Notes under the pieces: generated by a model
Told to the model about the DNA's origin: nothing
Seen by the model: the letters and a program-made list of their open reading frames with translations, nothing else
Database searches by the model: none
Part shown: one piece after another, positions 25,632 to 37,219 of the stretch
How positions within the stretch are numbered: the first letter of the stretch is position 1
Layout of the letters: every line of letters begins with the position of its first letter
Assembly (NCBI GenBank): GCA_003993805.1
Contig: RSEF01000004.1
Span: forward strand, 20,401,437-20,465,436
Source: Himantopus leucocephalus
Taxonomy: Eukaryota > Chordata > Aves > Charadriiformes > Recurvirostridae
DNA length: 64,000 bases
Direction: 5' to 3'
Translations under genes and position numbers: made by a program

Positions 25632-27736
25632 AAAGCACTTCAGGGTGGCCAGGAACTGAAGAAGGAAAAACACAGACAAAAAAAACACAGACAAAACCAG
25701 GCCAACAGCCTTCTGTGGGACCATTCCCACTCTTGATTGCTTTTGGGTTTGAGGTTACATAAACCTTGTCTTCATTTAGTCCAAAGTGAAATTCCTTTCT
25801 GTGAAATAGCCTTTCTCTAGGCACTGGTGAAGCTCGTGGCCTCAAATTAGGTGGAAGTGCTACTTTGTGGCTTTGCATTTTTTTCCCTGCACAGTAGTAC
25901 ATGTCACCCTGGCTTTTACTTCATTTCCATTTGAGCAAGCAAAAAGCACCGTCACATAGGCTCTGAGCAGCTTGCAAATGACTCGACATGACAAAAGCAA
26001 AGCGCAGGGTGCCAGCAATCAGTAGCTCCCACAAACTGCCTGTCACATTGTCCTCTCCTTTGCATCTAAAGCCAACTGCAAAAGTGGGCCAAGCAGTATC
26101 AGAGAGTGAGGCTGGTTGGGACCCCATGGGTCCTGCAGACCCTGTCTCCCGGTGGGGCAGGCCTACTTTAGCAGTGGTTGTGCACAGTAGGGCTGAGGTT
26201 TCTTTAACACCCTAAGAAAAGCCACATTACCTCAAGCACCTGCCAAGCACGGCAGCAGCACAGGTAGCCTGGGGTCTGTGGGTTGGACAGTGCTAGCTGT
26301 GAGGACAGGAGGCAGGCAATGGTGGCTGGACCGGGGACGATCCACCACCCCAGGCTGCTCCGAGCTTGTGGGCAGCATAGACAGGGGTGCCAGCCCCATG
26401 GGGGCAAGCACGCTTCTGCCATTGCATGGCTAAACCTGCCAGGCAGCGACATCTGGGTTCCCCTGACTGTATCTTACCTTGCAAGCCCAGCACAGAGTGA
26501 GTGCACTGCCAGCCATGTGTTTGCATTTCCATTGGCAAGCAGGGCAAATTTTACTTCTCTCTTTCTCCTATGAAAATACACCTTGCTATCACCTTTCTCC
26601 AGCAGCTGAAAAGAAACCCTCCCCTGCCAGCCTCTCTGGGGAACCCTGGCCTCCATTAATACTACCCCTTGCACTGCTGAAACTGAATTTGAGATTATTT
26701 TGGTGAAGCACAGGCCTCCGCTGTGGCAGCCCTGCACATTGGGAACGGTAACGTTGCTGTCCAGCCATGGCGGGCATAGTGCGGGGGTGGCTGCGCTGGG
26801 ACCCCTCCCATCACGTCTTTAGGGAGGCCACAACCTGTCCCTTGTATTCTCCCAGTTGGGTCTTTCGCTGTCCAAAAGGCTCATTCCCTGTCCCCTCACG
26901 TACCTGTGCCAGACACAAGGGAAACGTTTGCCTATGCTGAGGTGTAATTTCTCCTTTCATTGAAATGCCCTTTTACTACTCCCATTTGAAGCCGTCTCTC
27001 TGAACAGTATTCTGAAAGGGAGATTGCTCTTTGCCTTCCACAGCTGTCCCCCGTAAGCTGCTACATACACTCTGTGATCTCAGTGAACACAGCACTGTGT
27101 GTACTGCTGCCAGGTAACTTCACAGGGCAGTGGCTGGTACCTCTGGAGTGAGGCAAGTTGCACCTCAAGGGCTCTGAAAGGGAGTTAGGCTGTACCCTCA
27201 TGTCAGTGGGGGCAAGTGCTCCCTGGGAAGGTCAGCAGCTCCAACAGAAAATTCGTAGGGGTCAGTAAATCTAAAAAGGCTGAAAAACTAGTGCTGCAGG
27301 AGTCAGTACAGAAGTATTTAATGTCTTTTCTATCTGTTGGGAAAATGAGAAAAATTCAGCAACTCACTGGAAACGAAAGAAAAAACCCCAACTTGTTAGC
27401 AAATAGAGCTGTTTCTGTGTGGACCTGACTTTTAAAGTGAGTTTCATTAGGGGGACTGAAGGGGGATGGGAGTGTCTGTGGAGCTAATTTGTTTGGCATT
27501 TGGGAACTGTGAGTATTATTTGGTCTGTTTGGCTGATAACTACCCAAGGGATCCTGTTTTTCAGCACACTGTGAGGCACGAAGTACAATGTGCTGCAGGG
27601 GTCTGTGCTCATTCTCTGAGCTGGGCTGAGTTTATCCTTAGTGGGAAATGACAAATGACACAGGTATAGGTAGCACAGAGCACAGATCTGTCCTAGCCTT
27701 CCCAAGGGAGCGCTGCTTTGCGGCTCCCCTCAACAA

Positions 27737-27785
27737 GCCTCGAATCAGCCCTGTTCCCCANGCCTCGAGTCAGCCCTGTTCCCCA
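27737..27785. repeat. Duplicated 24-mer around a single N (assembly join)
   Basis: A 24-base segment (27737-27760, starting GCCTCGAATCAGCC) is followed by one N at 27761 and then the same 24 bases with one A-to-G difference (27762-27785). The N sits exactly between the copies. This is best read as two contig ends that overlap but were joined without merging, not as a biological tandem repeat. Confidence 0.85.
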
Positions 27786-30700
27786 GTGACCAGAGCTGAC
27801 AGCATCTTTCCTCTACCTGTGAAGATTCAGCCTCTTTCCTTAGTGCCTCAACTTTCCCGCTCTTTAGGCAGCCCTGCCCACAGTTTGAGTTTTGCAACCT
27901 GGGAAGGATTTTTCAGGGGCTACATTGAGCCCCATCTCCCTCCAGGCAGGCTTTCCGTCAGAGACAAGGCCACCTGGCAGAGCTAAGTGCATCTTGCCCA
28001 TTATCTGCACAGCTCAGCAGAGGGAAACGTTGCTGAGAAATACTAGGCTGAAATGCAGCAGCAGTAGCTTATAAGGCAAAATATAGGCTTTCAGTGAAAT
28101 CCCATGTACTCCATAAACCACATGCAAGAAAAGAAGCTTTCTATCCATCACCAAGTCAGCACGGATGTGGCGGTGGAGATTCAGGCTTTAGGAAGGCTGA
28201 CTCTGGAGCTGAGGGCTGAGGGGAGGGGAGTTCAGTCAAGACGATTCCTGACAAACTGACCTGAGTTAGTGTCTTTTTCTGAGCCCTAGCCCAAGGAAGA
28301 ATTAATCAGCTAAGGAAATAGCTAATGTTTTTGACAGAGAAATTAAGGAAATTAGTTCAGACACATTGGTTCTCAACAAGGTAGCACAGAAGATAATTAT
28401 CCAAACAGAGGGAAAATTTTACCTGGCCTTTTCCATCTCTAATACTCAGCAGAGTCAGCAGAAAAAGACTTAGAGAAAAATGCCTCCACCTTCAAAGTGC
28501 AACAGTCTCCTCAGAACAGCTAACAACTCTTCACAGGTGTTACTTATCGCTGGGCACCCTCTGCCTGTACTCCTCTAGATGCTGGAGTAGGAAATAACAG
28601 CGCTGCCATGTTCATGTCACCCTTTGCATGGAGCAATAGTGACTTTCCAGAATTTGAAAATCCATTCTGGACTACAGCAGTATTTCTATTGTATTTGTCT
28701 CTATTTTGTATTGCTACATGAGCTTTTGAAAACGTATGCAGAATCCCTTTAAATATCCTTAAAAGAAACATTCACAAGACTTTGGGGACAGGCGTTGCCT
28801 CAGCCTGTTATCAGCTGCAGGCACAGCTTTATTTAGCGCGCTGTGAGGTAGCAGATGCACATCTCTAAAGGCCAGTCCTTTGGTCTTGCTCCTGCGCATC
28901 TGTGTGTGATTAGACCATCACACTTCCAGATGATCACAATTACCTGGGTCCTTGCTTCATTTTGGATGGTGGCAGAAGCTTTCTCAAGGGAGGGAAGAGC
29001 AAGTCTGTAACCTTCTCTGGTTAATTCAGAGGTGAAGGCCGCATAAAGGTTTCTAGTACTAGAAAAAAGCTCAAATAACAATCTTGACACTAAAGTGGCT
29101 GTGGTTTCACATTAGATCTTGCAGGGAGTGGCTTAATTTCTTTCTGGGCACTAGCACAGCTAAGAAAAGAGATAAGCAATAAAGAAGAGCACAGCTTTTC
29201 TTTCAGGAGGTTGGGGTTTTTTTAAGATTCTGCTCTGAACTCCTAAGATGCTGCCTTATATCCAAACACCACTGTGGGCAAGACACGAAGTGGGTTTTCT
29301 GAGGCTCCAGGACTGTATGAAATCAAAGCTGCTTTTGGTGGGAGCCAGCTTTGTGTGCTGAGTGCTCTTGCACAGCCGCTCACAGCGTGCTGGAGTAAAG
29401 GGCAGGCTTGAGCTCTTCCCTGGGCCAGACAGCAGCTTGCTCGTGCTTTGCCTGCTGTGCGTAACAGGACTGACAGCCCTGCCCACACGGTAGAGGAAGG
29501 GCTCCTATTTCCTGATTCCTCTTTATTTTAGAATAGCAATTTTTTTTTGTTAAGATCAACCGTATAGGTTCACACTAAATTCTCAGGAAGTTGCTCTGAA
29601 TTAACTCCTAACATGGCTCTCCCAATGCAAGGAGTTCACGCTGAGTTCTCCACAGCAGGGCAATATAAATTCGCTCTTGTCAATATATTTCAGATTCAAA
29701 TTCGTAACGTCTTCTTGTAAGTCTTGAGAAGACAAGACATCCCTCTCCTCAAGAGGTGTGTGTGTATGGGGGGCTGTGGAATTGAAGGTCTTCTATATAT
29801 TTATTATTATGGTTTGGGGTTTTTATTCTTTCAAAAAGGTTCTAGCTATATGGAGTCTGTGCCCAAATTTTGGGGGCATAATGTTTTAACCCACAGATGA
29901 ACTTCAAGGCCCAGTTCCTTGCCAAGGAAGTGGCTGACTGATTACCAGCCTGTGTCTGGTGGAAATATTCATTCTTTCCTTTCATTTTAAGGTGGAATAT
30001 CTGGTTTCTTATCCTTGCGTTTGCTTTCCATATCACACTGAGGGCTGAGGATCTCTTGCTCTGAGCCCGCTTTCCTCTCGCAGTATCGCCATTTGCCTTA
30101 GCTGTGGGGAATCCACAGCCAGCTGGGAAATCCCCAAGGCAATGGGACCACCTCAGGATGAATTCGTGCTCCCCTCTTCCCCAGTGTAGTCCCACAGGCA
30201 CACGAGATGTGGGCTTTGCTGCATCCCATGCTGGTGGCAAGTAGGGTAAAGCTGGTACCATTCAGAGACGTCTGTATATATAGCTTACTCTGGTGACAGT
30301 TGCCCCCTTTCAAACCCAGAAGAGGAGTCCACCAAAGCTGACCCCTGCTTCTCTGATGCTGTGAGCCAAAGGCAGTGATATCCTCCTTCAAGGGTGCTCT
30401 GCTGTGATCTGGAGAAAGCCAATGCTAGTCCTTGCAGAGACATCTTTCCTTCCCTGTTTACCGAGCAGAGTTTTGTGATGATTTCCCTGCCAAGTCTTGA
30501 AATTCCCACTCTTTTCTGCAAGCACGTGATGTCTCATCACTGTGACTTTGAACAGGGTAGTTCTCCTTTGCAGGAGTTTCTCCTTAGGCAGTGAAGTGTT
30601 TTTTGATTTTTTTTTTTTTGAGTGGTTTTAATCATCATCAATCAGCAGTGTTGAGAATGAGAGTGAATTAAGTAGATTTGGGGAAGGTGAAACCACGGGC

Positions 30701-32280
30701 TGTGTATTCACTGTGTGTAAAGATCCAGGGGGAAAAAAAGTGATGGGGCAGAATTTAGGAATTCTGAGTTACAGACTTCATGGTTTGGCACTCACCTAGG
30801 GAAAAATTAAGATTATTAGACTCCTGTGCAACTAAAATTACATTTAATGTGCGATTAATGTGAATGCTGTCAACTGAATGCAAGGCAAGAGGCTTAGGGT
30901 AAATTTGAGTCCTCACTGCTAACAGCTTTAGGGCAATTAGTCTGTTGACTTCTGTAAATGACATCTGTCAGAGGAAAGAAAACAAGGTCATTTTCAACAT
31001 GGCACTTACCTGAGCTGATAGATTATGGCTCAAATTACTGAGCACAAGGGGATGCCACTGCATCTCTTTAGGAAGGATTAGTTTTAATTCTGAAAAGTTG
31101 AGTGAATTTATAACATTTCTTATGATCCTTACACTCTTAAGTGCTTGCTTGCACCCAAGATTCTTAACCCAAGGTTTTGAGGAAAAAAAAAAGAAAACAG
31201 AAAAAAATGATGTAAAACAGCGAGAGTTTTCTGTGTGATTGGCTTTTTTTTAAATGCTATCCACCTTAATGTTACTTGCTTTTTTTTATCATGACTTTTT
31301 ATTTTAACAATAAGAAGGGCAAATAAAAATGTTTCCTTGAATTTTGACAAATTAGAAGAGATTAAACTTCCCTGTAAATTCCTTATTGGACAACTGATGA
31401 ATAATATTGATTCACTCAATAAGCAAAATACAGGTTGTATTTATTGAACTATGTTTTACTCTTCTACATTCCCTGAATATCATCTCTAAATTTAAGTAAA
31501 TAATAAATGGGAATTATTTACTGGAGTTAGCTTGGAGAAAATTCTGCTCTGTGGCTGCCGTTTTTCTCTTTTAGTCTTTTTCGTAGATACAGTCTTTATT
31601 TAAAACTCACTGTTGCCTTTACCCAGTATAGCACTTAAATACATGCTTAAATTTAATCAAGAGGGAACCGTCTCCCTATTCAGCAAAATGTTTGAACATT
31701 TGCTGAGTTTTAAGCACATCAGTTATTTGTAGATTCCCATTTGAGTATAAGCTGATCTCGATAGCTGTGTCCCTGTTGTCCCCTTTGTGCAGGGGAAGTG
31801 GGAACTTGGGTCATCTTATCACGAGCTGAGGCAAGTCCTGTCCCCTGTGGATGATAGCCCACCTGCATAACTGAGGCCGAGTGAGGTGACAGTTGCGGTT
31901 ACATTCATTATCAGAGGCGATTGGCATCTGTCTCTTCATCCCCCTGACCAGGACCCAGCACTGTATTTGATTTGCTTTAGGAAGGCTAAGAAAGCTGGAA
32001 AATTATGAAGGTTGCAGCAGTTACTGCCTCTTGTGTGGCCCCTTTTCTTAGCTCTCCCATCCCATTCTCCTGTACTGTGTCAGGAGCGTGGCAGCAGAGA
32101 GAGGAAAGGACTTAGCTAACATCAAACTACGTGCATCAAGGTGATATTCTGGACCTTGTTAACCACACGAAGATTTCTGGCCCTACATGCCTGCTGCAGG
32201 ACACTGTGGAGATATTAGCAAGCTGTTCAGGGAGAATTGGGTTTTTCATTAACACCTTTGTGCAAAACTGATGTTACAGT

Positions 32281-32309
32281 CCATTTGGATCTTCNCCATT
32301 TGGATCTTT
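32281..32309. repeat. Duplicated 14-mer around a single N (assembly join)
   Basis: CCATTTGGATCTTC (32281-32294), one N at 32295, then CCATTTGGATCTTT (32296-32309). Same arrangement as the joins at 27761 and 33021: a short overlap repeated on both sides of a single undetermined base. Confidence 0.8.
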
Positions 32310-32997
32310 CAGGTTTACAGGGCAATGTAGTCTGTGATTTAAAGTTAATTTCATGAGCTAATTAAGAAATATAATAAACAAACATGACAAACAGGTCTCA
32401 ATCCCCTTCTGCCCAGACTAGTCTATCACACGAATTCACTTACTACCGTTCAAGTCACAGGGTTTCAGAACTTATAACCCATAACTCTTAATATCGTGCA
32501 CCTGTGAGCAAAAGAGAACTAGCTACCTAGCCGGCGGTAAGAGTGCTCATCCTTCCTCCTCCATCAAGTTGCAGGTGTCCCCTGTGTCACACCAGGCAGC
32601 ATGAAAGCCTCAGCCGTCCAGCTGCTGTTGGGTCTGCTTCAAAAGCTTTTTGGGTAAACCCAAGTATTATACCCTCTAGCTTGGAGGTTTGGTCTATACC
32701 ATTTCCATAAGTTAGTGGATTCTGAGGAAACTGCCAGACAAAAGATACTGGCTGCTGGAGACAGAAATTTGCAGGTGATAATGGTGCATAATAGCCCTTT
32801 AGCTCTGTCTGGCCGCCTGGCCTGCCTGTGTGGTGCTCTTGCTTTGACCTAATGGCGCTGCTGCCAGCATACATCAGGCCTTAACATGAGCTGAGTTAGC
32901 CAAAATCTAAGCAGGAGTTGAGTGAACAGCAACAAACTGAGTATGAAAATACCCCTTAGATTCAATCATACATTTATTTCAGAGTCTCACCTTGTTT

Positions 32998-33044
32998 ATA
33001 GGGCTTGACGTCCATAGCATNATAGGGCTTGACATCCATAGCAT
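32998..33044. repeat. Duplicated 23-mer around a single N (assembly join)
   Basis: A 23-base segment (32998-33020, starting ATAGGGCTTGACGTCC), one N at 33021, then the same 23 bases with one G-to-A difference (33022-33044). The one mismatch could be allelic or a sequencing error. Confidence 0.85.
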
Positions 33045-35581
33045 GAAGCGTAAGTTCACATTTGCTTTGCCATTTCTAAGTGAAGAATTTTCCATTGTAT
33101 AGTCATTGTCTTAAGAAGTTCTATAATTTGTTTAAAAACCAACACAGAATTTGAAAGAGGTTTAGTGTAATTTCTTCAGTCTGTTGCAGCCCGCAGCTGG
33201 TTTCCTTAGCAACCTTGAATGTACCCTCTGCGTACTATATGGGAACTCACTAAGACTTATGATTGGATACCCATTACATACTCTTATGAGTAAGGTTCAG
33301 AATTTGGCCATACTGATGGTAGCAGATCTTGGTTAGGTTGGTCCCTCTGTGCACTTTCTTCACATGAAGCCATGACCTCTGTAGAAGGAGATGCCGGATT
33401 TCATCCTATTTCTCCCCTGAGATAAAAAAGATCAAGATGTACTTGCTCAGGAAACTGAAATGTAAGACATGAATGTCCATAGAAAATTTTATGCAGGGGC
33501 AAGTTGGAGAGTTGGAAAGTCCTGAAGCTGGCAAGAAGCAGCAATGTGTGGGATAGGACCCTACCTTTGCCTTGAGCCAGCAAATCTCTGGGAGGAGACG
33601 GGAGCATCTCTTCGTGGTCCATCTCTTTGTAGCTCAAACAAACAGTTGGCTGTTTCCCCTTCTCACCATGGGACAGTGATCTAAGGAAGCAAGTGTCCCT
33701 CTGAATAATTTTTCCCTGTCTGCTTCTCTGTCAGAGCAACACACCTGGGTGTTGCCACCTATTTTGGCCATGCTAAAAAGCAATATTGGAATAGAGAGAA
33801 ATGATTGCTGTGAGATCATGGGGCCATACCCATGCCCTGGCCATAGTGAGATGATTTGTTCCATCTCACTCCCTGCTTAGTTCACCTTAGTCTGGATCTC
33901 ACTGCTCTGTTGCCATTGGGTTGCCCCAGCCCTTGGAACTCAACCACCAAGGGGACGTTTGTCAAGTACCTACAGGGCATTTCTCTTAAATAATATTTCT
34001 CTGCCTCAAAATGCACAGAAATGAGATTTTCAGAAGGACTTCAGCATTGAGCACAGTTAAAGTCAGGACAAGGCAGCTGTCAAGCTGCTTCTGGAAATCC
34101 CACTAAGCATCTGTCTTCATTTTAGGTGAATAACTGAAAAGCTAAATTCCTTGACTTTCAGTTACACCTGAGCTCTCAATGACTAAGACTTCAAATTTTG
34201 ACCCCAAGGCAGTTCTGAAAATGGGATAAAGGATTTTACAGGATTTAGCTGAGGTTTAGCTTGGCGGTGGGGGGGTGTGTTGTTTTTCTGGGCATGTTTT
34301 TGGAAGAAGGTTGCTCTAGGAGATTTTGCCTTTGATTGATTTTTGGAACATCCGATAAATTTTTATCAGCAACATTTCAGCCTTGTGTGTATTTTAGTTT
34401 CGTTTTTCTCTTTTTGTGAGAGCCCTGGTCAATAGCCAAGCCTACAAGCAGCACTTGCAGTGGGTCATGACTGTGTTGTCTAAATGGTTGGGGCTGTATA
34501 GAATGAGCAAATGCATTGACTTGTGATCTTGGCAACAAACTGTCTAGAAGCTTAGTTGCTTTGTTTCATGTTTGGGGTTTTGCTGTTTGCCATTAGTGTT
34601 ATTTTTATGCTACTTTTTATATATGCCATTTGCTCACTTGAGTGAGACAGAAAAGCACAAATACCTCATGGCCGTGTGTTTTGTGATATCTTGGGGCGTA
34701 AGAACTAAGAGCAGAGCAAGAAAGAAAGTTAGAATTAAGATCATAAACTACAGAGGACAAAATAGGGCCTAAGGGTCTTTTGCATTTTTCTTGTCAAAGT
34801 TTTTACTGGGCTCTTCCTCACTGCCAAAGACTTGTCTTAGTCAAAAACTTCTTATATGAGTGAAGAGCCAGCTTAATGTATGTTACATACCGCCGCCATT
34901 TATTTTTCCTACATATCAATACAGCTACCAGAATATTATTTTAGTGGCTAGCATATGCTGCTCATAACACGAGGCCTTACTTAGGGGAAGAGCACCTCCT
35001 TTAGTCTGTTTCTTTGTAGAAACTTGGAGAATAAAATAATCTAGTAAAATATATATATGTATGTGTATGTGAGTTTATAAATGCTGTTAAACTGATTAGA
35101 AATGTCTGGAGGCTAGTTAGGTTTGGTTTCACTATAAATTTATCTTATTAAAGCAATTATTATCACTACCCAAAGCAGGTTTCTTAATTTTATTTCAAAT
35201 GCTTTCAGTTCACTAATTCCTGGCTGATCTTTAATTATGCAAATTTTTGGAAGGATCATATCCGGTCATGAATCTGCTGGCTGCTGGAATAGAGTTTCAA
35301 AACATTATAGGATTTTCTGGTGGGTTTTGGGTTGGTTTTTGTTGTTGTTGATGTTGATCACAGAAAATAATTTTTTTTTAGTATGCTTTGTTTTCACTGG
35401 ATCCAATAGTGCTCAAACTAGTCACCAAACTCCGTGAGACTTTTACCTAAGTAAGGGTAGTATGGTTTAGCACACAGCTAGGCTTCTATTCTGTAGAATA
35501 GCCAAGTGAAAGAGGAGGAAAAAGAAGCCAAGGTAGAGTAATTAGCGCTGACTTTATAAATCTTGTTGTACTAAACAAAAC

Positions 35582-35636
35582 CTTGCTGAAATCTGTAAAG
35601 ATTTAAAAAAAACTTGCTAATATCTGTGAAGAATTT
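35582..35636. repeat. Imperfect direct repeat around an A-run
   Basis: CTTGCTGAAATCTGTAAAG at 35582 and CTTGCTAATATCTGTGAAG at 35613 are near copies of about 23 bases, separated by eight A. The origin is unclear; a local duplication is likely. Confidence 0.7.
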
Positions 35637-37206
35637 GTGCTGCTTTAGCAGATTATAGGAACAGATGCTGAAGACCCTGATGTTGTGAAGTGGTACTGCA
35701 GTCTCTTGATCTGTGCTGAGAGGGGACTGGGAAACACAGGTGATCAGCTGTGCTGGGTGACATGAGTGAAACCCAAGTATATCCTCAGCTGCCTCTGCCA
35801 AATGCCTCCCGATTTCTTTAGGAGGTCATCGCATTGCAGATGAGCCTAGGTAGAGGGTTAGGGCTCAGCAGCTCAGCCACAGGATTTGGCGCTCAGATTG
35901 CAAGAGTGGCCTCGAGTGGGCACCATTTGCTACCGTTGCCATCCTCACATCCTCCGCAGCAGCTCAGCATCAGCTGGCTGAGCCAAACCCACAGTTTGGC
36001 TTGGGCTTCACCGCCTCGGTGTGCTTCTGGGTTCTGCCCGTTATTGCTGAGCATAGGGGAACAGCTAAGAGAATGTCCTTGCAAGAGAAAATCGACATTC
36101 TCTGCAAACTAGATAGAAGCTACCACACACATACTGTTTTTTATGAGTCAAGGTCTGTGTTGCCCCTGGCATTTGTTTTGTGGATAAATTGCAGGCGTAA
36201 GCTCTGTCTCCCATATCTTCTTATCCAGGATGTCCTTCTGAAGGAAAAGGAAATGTGTTCTTTAGTTCACGGTTGTATACAATCCAGCTTGCCTTGCCAG
36301 GGGAATTTAAATCACTCTGCTGCTCTTTGACCAGTTTCTAGCACTTATAAAGCAAATTAGAACAATAATGTTCTTGTCAGTGACATGGTGATTTGCCTTG
36401 CAAACCTCGCAGCCTGGAAAGTCAGATTCGATCCAGCAGGCAGCCTGTAGAATACACTTGTTGAGATGTGATAAGTAACCTGCCTTTCTTGTCCTCTGTC
36501 TCAGCAAACTGAAGAAACAAAGCCTGTGAAGTGGCCGCATAACATCTGCATGTGTCAAGAGTGGGGCTGCTCCTTTGCAAACAATTCTCTCTGTCAGTCT
36601 TACAGGGAAAGAGACACAGGCACCATTATCAGAGAGGAGCTACGTGATGCACATGCATCAATAAGAGAGACTTGGAGTGCTGGAATGATTTTTTCAGTGG
36701 CAGTGGTGCACTTGTCTTCCCTTCTATGGGAAGTATCCAGCCCAGGAAGAGATAAAAGCAATGGTATTAACACTCAGGTGGAGCTGAAGATGTAAATCCA
36801 GCTAGCAAAGTGTGCAGGATTGACTTTTCATGTTGCTTGGTAAAAAAAGGAAGCCTTTCTCTGGCACTTTCAGTCATTTCTGCCACAAGCTTGGAAGGTT
36901 CATCTGGTTCAGTTCAGGCTTGTTGACAGTGCTGTTGTACCTGGCACAAAAATGTGAAAACCACTAATGTTTCAAGCCATAGGGACAAAGCACCCAAGGA
37001 TTCACAGATGACTTTGGCTGCTTGATGGGGTTCTCTGGGATGATTCGCTCCAGGAGTGAAAGTCTGATTTGGTGGAAGAACAGAGCCCCAGCAGAACGTT
37101 GGCCATCAGAGAATATGAACTCTGTGTTGCACCCTTGAACAGATGCTGGCAAATAAACCACAAAATATACTTACTTGTGCAAAACAAGTGAAAAATCCGT
37201 ATTTTC

Positions 37207-37219
37207 AAAAAAAAAAAAA
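37207..37219. repeat. Poly-A tract, 13 A
   Basis: Thirteen consecutive A bases in intronic sequence with no recognised element next to it. Confidence 0.75.

Noticed and set aside
29842..30261. 139-codon open frame on the - strand
   Set aside because: The peptide shows no known motif. It overlaps other frames and lies in plain intron sequence.
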